The position numbers were made by a program, and so were the translations under genes. The notes below the pieces were generated by a model. That model did not search any database, was not told the DNA's origin, and was given only the letters and a program-made list of their open reading frames with translations. From Vanrija pseudolonga (lineage: Eukaryota; Basidiomycota; Tremellomycetes; Trichosporonales; Trichosporonaceae), in NCBI RefSeq assembly GCF_020906515.1, contig NC_085853.1:2046001-2110000 (forward strand): a stretch of 64,000 bases of DNA, given 5' to 3'. Of the stretch, positions 43,265 through 54,225 are shown one piece after another (within the stretch, counting starts at the first letter, position 1; each line of letters starts with the position of its first letter).

Positions 43265-44974
43265 ATGGCTGAAACACACCACTACTCTGCGTTCGCGAAC
43301 AACACCCACGCCAAGTGGTGGAAGGACCCCGGCATGCGCATGGGGTTCATCCACATCTTTATTCTCTACTCGGCCGTCTACTCGCTCGGCTATGACGGGT
43401 CGTTGCTCAACGGCCTGCAGGCACTCCCGGCATGGAAGAAGCAGTTTGTGAGTGGCACTCGTCGCACCCACTCCCGAGATAAGCCCCCTAACGCCAACGT
43501 AGAACTCGCCTGTCGGCACCGACCTCGGCCTCATCGCGGCTACTTACTACCTGCCCAAGATCCCGCTCACCTTTGTGATTGCGTGGATCATCGACCGGTG
43601 GGGCCGCAAGATTGCGCTGTACCTCGGTGCGCTGTTCATGCTTGCCGGCGCCTTTGCCGGCGGCTTTGCGAACACGCGCGCGCAGCTCATGGGCTCGCGT
43701 GTGCTGCTTGGTGCCGGAACCGCCGCTGCCCAAATCGCCGCGTGCGCCATGGTGCCCGAGCTCGCGCACCCCCGTATTCGCCACTGGGCCGGCTCGTTCC
43801 TCAACGTGACCTACTTCATTGGCTCAATCTTCGCGGCGTGGCTCACGTTCGCCATGGTCTACTACCCCGGCGGTCACAGCTGGTCGTGGCGTGTCCCCAC
43901 GCTCGTGCAGGGTTTCGGTCCCGTGATCCTCGCCCTCGGCACATGGTTCGTTCCCGAGTCGCCCCGCTGGCTCGTCAAGAGTGGCCGCGAGGACGAGGCG
44001 CACAAGATCCTCGCAAAGTACCATGCCAACGGCAAGATGGACGACGAGCTCGTGCTCTTCGAGCTGAGCGAGATCAAGACCGCCGTCGAGGTCGAGGAGG
44101 CCTCCAACGAGTCGTCGTGGCTTTCCTTCTTCAAGACCGAGGGTAACCGCCGCCGCTTTTTCGTTATTATTCTTCTTGGCACTGCCACCCAGTGGTCGGG
44201 CAACGGCATCATCTCGTACTTCCTCATTCCCGTCCTCAAGACCGTCGGCATCACCGCCCCGCCCCAGACTGCCGGTATCAACGGCGGCCTGTCCATCTGG
44301 TCCTGGGTCGTGGCCATCACTGGTGCCTCACTCGTTGAGCGCGCTGGCCGCCGTACCCTCTTCCTCACGTCGTTCAGCTTCATGTTCTTCTGCTTCGTCA
44401 TGATGCTCGGACTGTCGGGCGGCTACGCCCACACCCACCACCGCGCCACTGGCCTCGCCATGATCCCCTTCATCTTCCTCTTCAACGCTGGCTACGCCCT
44501 GTCGCTCACGCCGATTCCCATGCTCTACGTTCCCGAGATTTCTCGTGAGTTGAGAAGCGCCTTTGGAGAGCACATCTGACACCTCAGGCATGAACATGCG
44601 CGCCAAGTCGGCCGCCCTGCTCCTCCTCTCGCAGAACTGCGCTCAGGCCTTCAACCAGTTCGTCAACCCCGTCGCCCTCAACGTAAGTATCTTCGCATTC
44701 ACTCTCTTGGTCCTTCTAACACTCCCAGGCCATCGGATGGAAGTACTACGCGGTCTACGTCGCTGTCCTCGGCGCCTACTTCATCCTCTTCTTCCTATTT
44801 GTCCGCGAAACCCGTGGTCTTACGACCGAGGAGGCTGCCGTCGTGTACGAGTCGGCCGAGGCCCGCGAGGCGGCACTCGACGCTGCTCGCCGTGAGATGC
44901 GCCGCCAGAAGGCTGAGGAGAAGCTCTCTGAGAAGGACGAGCTTTCTCACGAGGAGGAGACGAGGCGTGTCTAA
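43265..44974 (+). CDS. MFS sugar transporter (lactose permease/hexose-like)
   Basis: Plasma-membrane proton/sugar symporter of the fungal sugar-porter family, in the Lac12/lactose-permease-like branch by its long HxxAKWWKD start. Exons are 43265-43447, 43503-44544, 44588-44682 and 44729-44974, giving 521 residues. Signature motifs are YSLGYDGSLLNGLQ (first membrane segment), DRWGRKIAL, PESPRWLVKSGRED, VERAGRRTLFL and RETRGLTTEEA. About 12 membrane segments are visible. Tail residues are charged and coiled. Pairing with an intracellular GH3 enzyme points to uptake of cellobiose or another beta-glucoside, as in lactose or cellodextrin transport modules. The actual substrate is not shown by the sequence. 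Confidence 0.93.
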
Positions 44975-45208
44975 GTAGTTTGGGATTCAGTTGCAAATAT
45001 GCAAGGATTGGTCAGCGGAAGGGTCGGTTAGCCTGATGCAGGGACAGATGCTGCATTCTAAGTGTTCTTGAAAGTGTGGCAGTATGGGTAGTGCCAGCGG
45101 GGTGGTGTGGGGAGGCGGCGTAAGCAAGACGAATCCGTCGCCGGAGATGTTGACACACGGCCGATGTGGCGGCGGCCGGGACGTGCCCTTCTGCACAGAG
45201 CGTGCGGC

Positions 45209-46386
45209 TTAGAAGAAGGGAGGGAAGACGACCCAGCGCCTGCCAGGGAAGACCTTGGGGTCGTGCTCCTTCTTGTAGCGGCGGTACTTCTGGCCGGCCC
45301 AGAGGCCCATGAAGTAGGACGCGATGAGGAGGTAGACAATGGCTGGTGGGTTAGCTACGTTCTGCTCGGTCACCCACTTCCAATGTCACCACCAGTGATG
45401 ATGACGAGACCGAGCACACCCATCGTCTCGAAGAAGTAGTTGGCACACACGATCCACTGGAAGCCAAAGCCGGTGGGGTACTTGCGGGGCTCGCCGGGCG
45501 CGGTGCGGAGGGACGACAGGTGGAGGTGGGTGTTGAGGTTGAGGAGCTCGTTGGCCTGGAGTGTGAGTTGGAGCAACATCTAGAGTACAACTCACGAGGA
45601 TGAAGGCGGTCCAGAAGTTGAGCCACGCGGGCGTGTTGAGGATCGAGTCCTTGAGCGCGACGGCGCCGTAGCCGGGGCGGTAGAGGGTGAGGCCGATGAG
45701 ACCGCCAGTGATGCCCCAGTAGTAGGCGCAGCTGGTGGGTGAGCATGCGAGAGGGAAACCATACCCACTTGCGGATGACGAAGGTGAGGGGGACCGAGGG
45801 ACGCGAGAACTTGTGCACAAAGACGGACTCGAGCTCACGCTTGACAAAGTGCGCGACGATGAGGTTGCGGACGGTGCTGCGGTGTGAGTTGACTGTCCGT
45901 CGACTTCACAACTCACAGCTGGAGCTGGGAAGGCTCGTAAGGGCCCCAGATGTACTGTGAGACGTAGAGCAGCGCGGGGTTGATGAAGATGGGGCCGATC
46001 TGGCATCAGTTTGCGTTCCCATCGCGTCACGTACATATTCCCAGATGAAGAGCCAGCGGTAGCCGACCTGGTAGCCCAGGTCCTTGAGGCGCAGCTTGGC
46101 GCCGTCGGCGACGCCGTAGTCGGCGAGCGACTTGCCCTCGTCGGTGAGGGGGAGGGGCTTTTCCTTCTCGCCACCCGAGGGGGCGGTCAGGCGCTGGCGG
46201 TTGGGCACGAACTGGGGGCGGCTGTGAGCTAGCTTCTCGAAGGGGCGGAACAGCTGCACCCACCTTGGGCACCTTGGCGCGGATCGCAGCCTTCAAGTCG
46301 CCGACAGTGACGCCCGCGGCCGTCTTGCCGGGGAAGTCGAACGACTGGGGGCCCTTGCCCGGGATTGAGACCGTGACTGAGACCAT
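45209..46386 (-). CDS. TSC13: Very-long-chain enoyl-CoA reductase TSC13
   Basis: ER membrane enzyme for the last step of each very-long-chain fatty acid elongation cycle (trans-2-enoyl-CoA to acyl-CoA), feeding sphingolipids. Minus-strand exons are 46386-46264, 46211-46035, 45999-45917, 45876-45769, 45731-45596, 45555-45378 and 45342-45209; the introns are 35-52 nt. 312 residues. The N-terminal ubiquitin-like part (residues 1-85) leads to the steroid-reductase-type membrane domain. Marks are LIVAHFVKRELESVFVHKFS, GFGFQWIVCANYFFE and KEHDPKVFPGRRWVVFPPFF at the end. Length equals yeast Tsc13 (310). Divergent from the mitochondrial uL2 gene across 312 bp. Confidence 0.96.
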
Positions 46387-46698
46387 TGTTGGTGGTGGGG
46401 TGGTAAGGAGAGTGAGAAGTTGGAAAGTGAGGTTGGTGACGCGATGCCAGATGCCACCCGGTAAAGTCGTCACCCGCGCGGAGGCTACAGCCCGCGTCAG
46501 ATCGCGTCAATTGGCCCATTAGGATGACTTTCTAATGGCATTAGGAAACCCACGTGGTCGGCCCATTTGCTCCCGCTTTTCTCTCACTCCGGGCAATTTC
46601 GACCTTCGGACCAGCAACAACGACGAGCAGCTCGACTTTTGTGTGAAGCCAGCTAGACACTCCACTCCGCACCTTCACACCCCCCCACGACACCCGAC
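46387..46698. other. Divergent promoter, TSC13 and mitochondrial uL2
   Basis: 312 bp with no gene. No clear TATA. CCCCCCAC-rich leader before the uL2 start. Confidence 0.55.
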
Positions 46699-48219
46699 AT
46701 GCTCTCGCGCACGGCTCAGGCGCTGCGCGTCGGCACACGCCAGGTGGCGGCGTCCACGTCCCGCCTCCCCACGACGACTGCCGCGACAGCAGCGGCGGCT
46801 CTGCAAAAGTCGAGGGCGTACGCGACCGAGATTGCCGTCGCGGGGTCCACCGACGACTTGGGCCCGCCTCCTCCCCCCGCCTCGACTGAGGCTATCATCA
46901 AGCGCTACACTGGCCCTGGGTTCCCTCGCATTCCTGTGAGTTGGTGCGGCGTTGCGAGGTCTGCTGCAGGCGAAGGAGCAGCTCCCTCCGTCTCCCTCCC
47001 ACCTCCCCTTTCCCCCTACTAACATCCCCAGGGCCTCCGCCACCTCGTGATCCCCCACCACCCACACCTGTACAACGGCGACCCTCTGCGCGAGCTCACG
47101 ACGGCAAAGCGCAAGAAGGGCGGACGTAATAACTCGGGCCAGGTGGTGTGCAAGGGTATTGGCGGCGGCCACAAGCGACGCCTCCGTCTCGTCGACTTCT
47201 GGCGCGTCGAGGCGGGCGTGCACGACGTCGTGCGTATCGAGTACGACCCCGGAAGGAGCGGACACATTGCGCTCTTGCACCGTCGCGGCGCAGCCAGGGA
47301 GCACCGCGTCAGCCCCGACGAGGGCGCGATCTTGGCAGAGACCGTCTCGGAGCTCAAGGGTGGCACGAACACGCTCCGCGAGGCGCGCAACGCTGTCAAG
47401 GGCGGTTGGTCGTACATCCTCGCGCCGGACGGCCTGCGTGCCGGCGACGTTGTGCAGTCGTTCCGTTCCGGCATCCCGGAGGGCTTTGTCGAGGGCTGGG
47501 CCGAGGCCATGGCCGGCGAGGAGGACCCCGCTGTCGACGCGGACGAGGGCGGCGTGTCCTCGGCTGCTCGTGCCCTGGGTATCCTGCGTAACAAGGCCCT
47601 CCACCCCGGAAACGTGCTCCCCCTCAACCTCATCCCCACGGGCACGCTGATCCACAACATCAGCCTGCGTCCCGACGGGCGCATGCAGCTGTGCCGCTCG
47701 GCAGGCACTTTTGCCCAGATCATCGCCCACCACGGCTCGGACGGCCAGGCCTTGGGCGGTGCCGACGTCCTGCACATGGTCGGCGAGAAGGACCAGCTGG
47801 GCAACCGGGTAAAGAAGGCCGGTACCGTGCTCGTCAAGCTCCAGTCGGGCGAGGTGCGCCATCTCCAGCCCAACTGCTTGGCGACGGTTGGCATGGTTTC
47901 CAAGTGAGTAGAAGCTAGCTGCAACCGATGAAGACGCAGCTGACGCCTCTCCAGCAAGGAGCACCAGCAGCGCGTCATTGCCAAGGCTGGCCGCAACCGC
48001 TGGCTCGGCAAGAGGCCAAAGGTCCGCGGTGTGGCCATGAACGCCTGTGACCACCCCCACGGTGGTGGTCGTGGTAAGGGCAAGGGTAACAAGGCCCCAC
48101 GATCGCAGACTGGCGTCCTCAAGGGCTTCCGTACGCGTCGCCCCAGGGACAAGGACGGCAACAAGCAGGTCGTCACCGAGCGTCCCCGTGGCAAGGCCGC
48201 GCTGGCCGCCAGGGGATAG
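46699..48219 (+). CDS. RML2: Mitochondrial ribosomal protein uL2m
   Basis: Large-subunit mitochondrial ribosomal protein of the bacterial L2 family, at the peptidyl transferase centre. Exons are 46699-46935, 47032-47903 and 47955-48219, giving 457 residues. An Arg/Ser/Thr/Ala presequence covers about residues 1-42. The L2 core has [20 protein letters not shown]. The conserved end has [19 protein letters not shown], which includes the essential His of L2, then [15 protein letters not shown]. An insertion of about 50 residues with acidic [12 protein letters not shown] splits the middle compared with bacterial L2 (about 275). Confidence 0.96.
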
Positions 48220-48311
48220 ACGAGGGCGTAGCGGGGAGGAAGTTGCATACTGGCTACTACTATTGGTCACTTGAGATCCATGCATACACATCTGCTCTAC
48301 AGTAGATAAGT

Positions 48312-49833
48312 CTATCGTTGCCGGAGCGCGGTGCCGTTGGCGGCAGGCTCGACAGCGGTGGAGGTGGCAGCCGAGATGGTGGCGCCATTGGCCTCCTTCT
48401 CCTCCTTGGCTTCTACGCCTTTCACCTTGTCGTCTCCGTTGACCGCCTTGTCCTTGGGAACCGACGGCGGGGAGGACATGGAGTAGATCATGGTCCCGCC
48501 GAGGACCATGGCGCCGCCGACAACGAGGCCAGTCGATGCCCCGCTGCCATAGTACCAGACTGAGATGGCGAGGGACGCGGCCTTGCGGAGGGTGAGGATG
48601 AGGTTGACCGTGGTCGATGATACGCGCTGGGGAGTGAGCTTAGTTCTCCCGAGCACGTAAGCTGACTCACCGAGGTGAGACGGTTGACGCCGCGAATACA
48701 CAGTCCTTGCGTGACGACATTGACCGCGAGCGCGAGGAACGCATTCGGCACGGACAGCTCGCGCCATCGTATCAACTCGCGCTTGGCGTCGTCGATGGGC
48801 GAGAATAGGGCGAGCTCGGGCGAGGGAATGGGGAGGGTGAGAAGCGTGATGGGCGGCGAGGCGCGGTACGCGTTGAACGTCTTGGAGAGGGTGGGGTACA
48901 TGGGAATGAAGAAGGGCAGAGAGAGGAAGTGCTGGCGGTTAGTGATGAACACCATGTTAACCTACGCAGTAGAACAGCGCCTCGCGCCACTTGTTGCCGT
49001 ACATTTTGTACGTCTTCTCCTGCCACAGCCCAAGCCAGGCCGAGAGGAAGAGCGCGAGCGAGAGTAGGCCGATACCAAGCGCGTACTGCACGTTGTCGGG
49101 CAGGAGGTCGGGCTTGACGTCGGTCGTCGTGGCTGTCGGCGTTGGTGTGGGCCGGGGCGGCTTGGGTGCCGAGATGGTGGCGAGGATGATTCCCAAGGTG
49201 ATGATGACGCCGGCGGCCTGGGGATGGGTCAGCGCGACAAAGACTTGTACCCACAATCTGGCCAGCAGAGTAGCGTTTCCCGCCGATAAAGTAGCCCGTG
49301 AGCATCGAGACGCAGAGGCCTGGGGTCAGCTGGGACAGAAACTGCGAGCTCACCTCCGCTCCGGAAGATGATGTGCACCGTGACTGGGATCTTGAGGCCG
49401 AACGCATAGTTGTTCACTGGGGTCAGTCAGCTCGGCCAAAACAAGCAACGCACTCAAGCTGACGCCGAAGAAGAGGACTACCTGGACCATCCAGCGGCGT
49501 ATTGGCACCTCGTTCTTCCTCCAGCGGGGGAAGCGCGCCCCCGGGGGAAAGTAGAACTGGGACGAGAAGGTCTGGACGGCGACATAGAGGAACTGGGCGA
49601 ACGTGAGGAAGGTGCCTGGGGGGTTAGGGAGGCCTAGAAGAAGAAGAACCCACCGCTCGCGGGGTAGCTCTTGAGCACGGCTTCCAAGGCCCACACGTTG
49701 CTGGCGCTGTCAGCTTGCTTCATCGCACCCGCCACGCCACCCACGAGCAGCACCCGCCAAACACGAGGCTGAGGATCGCGGCCCACTCGCTCGCGGCGCT
49801 CTCGGCCACTGCTGAGGCTATCTCTGTCCCCAT
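48312..49833 (-). CDS. YEA4: UDP-sugar transporter of the SLC35B4/Yea4 family
   Basis: ER/Golgi nucleotide-sugar antiporter, UDP-GlcNAc and UDP-xylose type by family. Minus-strand exons are 49833-49745, 49700-49654, 49615-49454, 49416-49354, 49319-49255, 49217-48966, 48931-48671 and 48626-48312; all seven introns are 34-44 nt. 417 residues. Landmarks shared with human SLC35B4 are FGGCCSNVWALE, TFLTFAQFLYVAVQ, NNYAFGLKIPVTVHIIFRSG, LFLSAWLGLWQEKTY, QGLCIRGVNRLTS and TVNLILTLRKAASL. About 10 membrane segments. The C-terminal 70 residues are a charged cytosolic tail without a KK retrieval end. UDP-GlcNAc feeds chitin and N-glycans; UDP-xylose feeds capsule-like polysaccharides in basidiomycete yeasts. 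Confidence 0.93.
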
Positions 49834-50745
49834 TTTGCTTTGGGGAGGGGGTATAGTGTCGAGAAGGGAGAGTGGGAAGAGGACAAGTGGACGGGGTGGA
49901 GATGATTCGGAGATGTTTTCCTTGTGCTTACGCGGGCGGCGGCGGCGGCGGCGATGGCCAACTTTTGGAATCCACACATTGTTGTGCTGGCCGAGTGACG
50001 GCATCGTGCCACGTGTAGCCCACCCAGGCACCATCTCATCCACCGCGACGACAGTGGCGTATCCAGGTGAAGCAATATCAAGGCCGCCGAACGAGATCGA
50101 CAGCATCACCAAGCAGCAAGCAGTAACCAACCGCGCTCCGGCCGTGCCTCACACCCCCTGCCTCACGGCCGCTCGGCGCGGCATGTGCTTGCACACATCA
50201 TCTGATGCATTCGATCGCAGAGAAAGTAAAGAGGGAACAGAGAAGAGTCGGGAGACATGCCTAGACCGGGAAGTAGATGTCGGAGAGTAACACTCCAACG
50301 CCCAGGTTGTAGGAGAAACAATAAAGGAAAAGCAGCCATCTAGTACAGTAGAGACGTGAGGACGAGCCGAGCCTTTGATTGAAAGACCTTTTGGAAATAT
50401 TCCCAATCGCGCAAAAAAAGGTGGTGGTGGAAATCATCTTGTAGCAGTCGTAGACGGACGTCGATTGATGCGGGGGCCGAGGCAATGTGTAGAATTGTGC
50501 GGTAGTGGGTTGTGGGTGAGGGTGGTGTAGGGATGGGGGGGTGGTGTAGGGATGGGGGGGTGGTGTCACGGATAGAGATTGATGCGGTCGAAGAGCGAAA
50601 CAGACGAGAACGAACTTGAGGCTTTAAACATTTACGAGGCTTTGAATTCTTTGTTCTTCTTCATACGAGCGAGCGGCGGGATCGAAGCGGGTAGGAGCAA
50701 GGTGATACACGGTTGGAAAGTCGGTCGCAGATTGAATCAAACAGC
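49834..50745. other. Intergenic, YEA4 promoter and RRM gene 3' side
   Basis: 912 bp without a gene. At about 50518-50562 two copies of a 20-bp G-rich unit (GTGGTGTAGGGATGGGGGGG) lie in tandem. Nothing else seen. Confidence 0.55.
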
Positions 50746-52390
50746 TTAGTACTGGCCGTAGCCGCCCTGGCCGCCCTGCTGGCCTGCGAGAAGAGTGTCA
50801 GCAACCATATCCAAAGTAGGTGAGCTCTCAAATGTGAGACGCAACGCCGTAGCCTGGGAACCGAAAACCGAACCGAGGCCAGAGGACAGAGCGGACAAGA
50901 AGACACGGAACTGACAAGCAGGCAGAACCAAGAAGAGAACAGAAGAGCAAGAGAGAGCGAGGCCAAATGGCCCAAGAGGAGGAGGGGTAGAGGAACAGAT
51001 ACTTACCGCCCTGCTCGCCACCGTAACCACCCTGGGCACCACCGTAGCCGCCGCCGTAGCCACCCTGACCACCGAAGCCGCCCTGCTGGCCGCCGTAGCC
51101 ACCCTGGGCACCGCCAAAGCCGCCCTGGGCACCACCGTAGCCGCCCTGGGCACCACCGTATCCACCACCGTAACCACCCTGGCCGCCGTACCCACCCTGA
51201 CCGCCGTAGCCGCCACCGTAGCCACCCTGGCCACCGCCGTAGCCACCACCGTAGCCGCCCTGGCCACCGTAGCCACCGCCGTAGCCGCCCTGGGCACCGC
51301 CGTCTGGGATATGTCAGTTGGTTCTAGTGGTAAGCCTGCCTCAACTCACAGCCCGAGCCGTAACCACCGCCGTAGCCGCCGCCCTGGGGCTTCGAGTTGG
51401 CCATGTTGACGCGGACGCGACGGCCGTCGAGCTCCTGCTCGTTCATGGCCTGGATGGCGGCGTCGGCCTCGCCCTGCGAGCCGTAGGTCTGAGGGAATTG
51501 TGAGTGGGAGCCGGAACGTACACGCCCGCAATACGCACGACGAAGCCGAAGCCGCGCGAGCGACCAGTCTCACGGTCCTTCATGACGATGCAGTCGATGA
51601 CCTGGCCGTAGGCACCAAAGGTCTGTTGGGTGCAAAGCAGTGACGTGGGCGATGATCGGAACGGGCACATTGCACGTGTGCACAGACACGATGGTTAATG
51701 GGGCGTGGTCAAGGCGAAGTTGAGCGGCGAGACGACATGGTACGAGACGAGACGAGACGAGATCAGACGATCAAGCGAGTACGGCCACGATACGTTTGAG
51801 ACGATAGCACGACGAGACGAGGGCGACAACGACACGAGATGATTGACGAAGAACCAGGGCCAAGTTGCGCAGCCAAGACGAAGAAGGAACCAACCGAACC
51901 AAAGCGAACCACGATTCCAGACGAACAACGACGACGAGGTATAGACGAGACGAGATTGAAGAAGACGAGCAGGAGAACAGCATGAGCACAACACTAGGAC
52001 GAAGAAGAAAAAGAAATGCAGACCTGGTGGAGCACCTCATCGGTAGTGTTCCACGAAAGATTGCCTAATGAAACGGGATCACGAACCCAGAGTCAGGACC
52101 TGCACGGGGAAACAAACGCTGAAGAGGCAAATGCATTGAGGAGAGAGTCGGACGTTGTTGTGCTAGCAAAGTAGTTGCCACCGAGTGTTGTCGAGGGAAG
52201 GAAGATGGCAGCACGGTCGGACGGCCCCACGGCGGATCGGTGCGCTGCGCCGCTTGCGCGTTGCGCGTTGCAGGTTTTGGGCCTGGGGCGTGCGACGTGC
52301 TGCCGTTGCGGATGGTGGAAGGGGGTGGGTGGGTGGAGTGGGGAGTTATGGTGTAGGTGACGCACCGACGTAAACCTTGGCAGCGGACAT
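50746..52390 (-). CDS. Glycine-rich RRM RNA-binding protein
   Basis: Small RNA-binding protein like plant GRP7 or animal CIRBP/RBM3, with roles in RNA folding, stability or stress response by family. Minus-strand exons are 52390-52366, 52064-52024, 51622-51539, 51488-51350, 51303-51007 and 50783-50746, giving 207 residues. The RRM (residues 5-80) has RNP2 KVYVGNLSW and RNP1 GRSRGFGFV. The rest is a GGYGGQ-type glycine/tyrosine/glutamine repeat ending QGGYGQY. Three introns are long for this genome: 301 nt (52065-52365), 401 nt (51623-52023, with an unusual GTCTGC donor) and 223 nt (50784-51006). The two in the RRM resemble those used for autoregulatory splicing in GRP genes elsewhere. Confidence 0.92.
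51735..51840. repeat. GACGA-rich repeats inside the long RRM-gene intron
   Basis: Several ACGAG units in tandem (51741-51760) and scattered copies further on, within the 401-nt intron of the glycine-rich RRM gene; on the transcript they read as CTCGT units. Confidence 0.7.
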
Positions 52391-52857
52391 GATTGATAAA
52401 GTGGATGGGGGAGTGGATGGAGTGTAAAGACGAGAAGAGAGACAGTTGGAGAAAGGAAGGAACAATGTGGAAGAGTGATGGGGGTGGGTGGGAGTGCACA
52501 GTGGGCGTCAGTCGCAGTCGGCGCGCAGTGGGTGGGTGGGAGTGCAGTCAGGCCAGTCAGTCCTTGGTTCCAGGGGGGGGGGGGGCCGGGGGCGCACGCC
52601 AAAGGGAAGGAAGCCAGCGACCAGCAGGCGGCGCACCTGCGAGGTCATTTCCAGCGGCGTTCATTCTGTCAGTGCTGGCACTGCAGCTGCACTGCACTAG
52701 GCGGAATCAAATCCATTGGAATTATCAGTCGTCATAGACAAGTCGATTTGGTCCCGCAGCCCATACAACTGTGGCACCTTGCCACCGTCATCCACCGTCA
52801 CCTCCACCTTGACAAGTCCACCTTTGTTGTTCGCCCGCCCAAACCCTCCCGCCCGCA
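52391..52857. other. Divergent promoter, RRM gene and CCDC174-like gene
   Basis: 467 bp without a gene. Holds a 13-G run at 52573-52585, and two copies of a GTGGGTGGGAGTGCA word near 52485-52500 and 52529-52543. Confidence 0.6.
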
Positions 52858-54133
52858 ATGTCCAAGCCAGCAGCCAACATCTCGCAGGCGTCCTTACTCG
52901 AGCTCAAGGCAATCACAGCCGAGCATGCAGACAAGTTTGCCAAGGAGGGCAAGGGCGCAGTCCGCGGCGCGCCCCGCCCAAAAGCACTCGACAAGGCGAA
53001 AGAGAAGGACCCCTTCCTCCGCCCGTCGCCGGGACTCGTGAAGCGCCTGGCCCGCGAGGCGCGCAACGACGCCAAGCAGCGGCACTTTGACGCCTCGGGG
53101 CCGAGCGATGAGCAGCGGCGCGCAATCCTAGAGGCCAAGGCGAGGAAGTACGACCAGCTCGCGAGGGGCGACTACTCGGGCTTGAGCGAACGCGAGCTCG
53201 CCGAGGCGACAATAGATGTGAGCTAGACAAGCGTGCGAGAAAGCTCTGACGACCAGTTTGATCGCAAACGCGAAGAATGGTCGGATCATTCGTCGGACGA
53301 GGACGAGTCAGCCGCGCCGGCCCGCGCGAGGTGGGACGACAACGGCGAGGACAAGTTCGATACCCTCGGCGACCTGGAGACGGTCGAGTACGTCGACGAG
53401 ATGGGGCGTACACGAACCGGTACGAGGAAGGAGGCACGAGAGGCGGAGCGGGAGAAGGCTAGGGATAAGCGCCGGCGTGAGGAAGGCAGCGACGACGAGG
53501 AAGGTGGGAGACGGTTCGATCTGGGGGCGTATGCCGAGGTGCAGTGAGTCGGCTGGATGGTGACTGGACTTGAGCTGACGTCTCAGACAATCACAGGTCA
53601 TCCGTGCGTATTGCTAGCAATTCCTTGAATCATGTTAGCTGACGGCCCAGACGGCGACCAGTCCTTCTTCCCTGTGTACCAGCCCGACCCAGACGCCATC
53701 AAGCAGAAGTACCTAGAGGCGGAGCGCGCCGAGCGCACAGAGCGCTACGATGCGTCCAAGGAGGGTGGGTGTGAACCCACTCGGAATGCAACCACCCACT
53801 GACACCACCGCAGTCCGTGTTCGCGGCGCTGGAGCGTACCAGTTCTCGCTGGACGACGAGGCGCGCAAGGTCCAGATGGCCGAGTTGAACGCTCAACGCA
53901 ACGAGACGGAGCGCGCGCGGGCAGAGGCTGCTGGCCGCACCGGGTCGGCGGCGAAGGAAGCGCAGAAGCGGCGTGTGGAGGAGCGCCGACGGCTCGTCGA
54001 GGCCAAGCGGGCCAAACTGCTGGGCGGGGCCGAGGTTGTCGCGCGGTTGCGCAGGGAAAAGGTCGAGCGCGACGCGGATTCCTTGCTGAATGACTTTGAG
54101 TCGCAGCTGAGGTCGTCGCCAGACAAGGCATAG
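52858..54133 (+). CDS. CCDC174-like protein (DUF4078 region)
   Basis: Nuclear coiled-coil protein, homologue of human CCDC174, which associates with the exon junction complex and spliceosome. Exons are 52858-53217, 53257-53543, 53587-53603, 53639-53764 and 53814-54133, giving 369 residues. The family marks are the N-terminal ASLLELKAITAEHADKFAKE, the FDRKREEW block, and YVDEMGRTRTGTRKEA, the core of the DUF4078 region. The GVGAYQFS-like RGAGAYQFSLDDEARKVQM and the charged coiled-coil end follow. Exon 3 is only 17 nt; the donor after it (GTGCGT) was chosen because it keeps phase and reads VIPDGPDGDQ. An alternative donor 7 nt earlier would break the frame. Confidence 0.85.
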
Positions 54134-54225
54134 CACGCATCCATCACGCAGCGCACCGCATACACCATTGTAATAGTAGTGGCATAGCATACATATGTAC
54201 AACGAATCACAACGTCTATTGTCGT

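Noticed and set aside
46675-48291. A 538-residue open frame antisense to mitochondrial uL2
   Set aside because: The sense strand encodes a complete, conserved ribosomal protein with matching splice sites; the antisense frame is a shadow.
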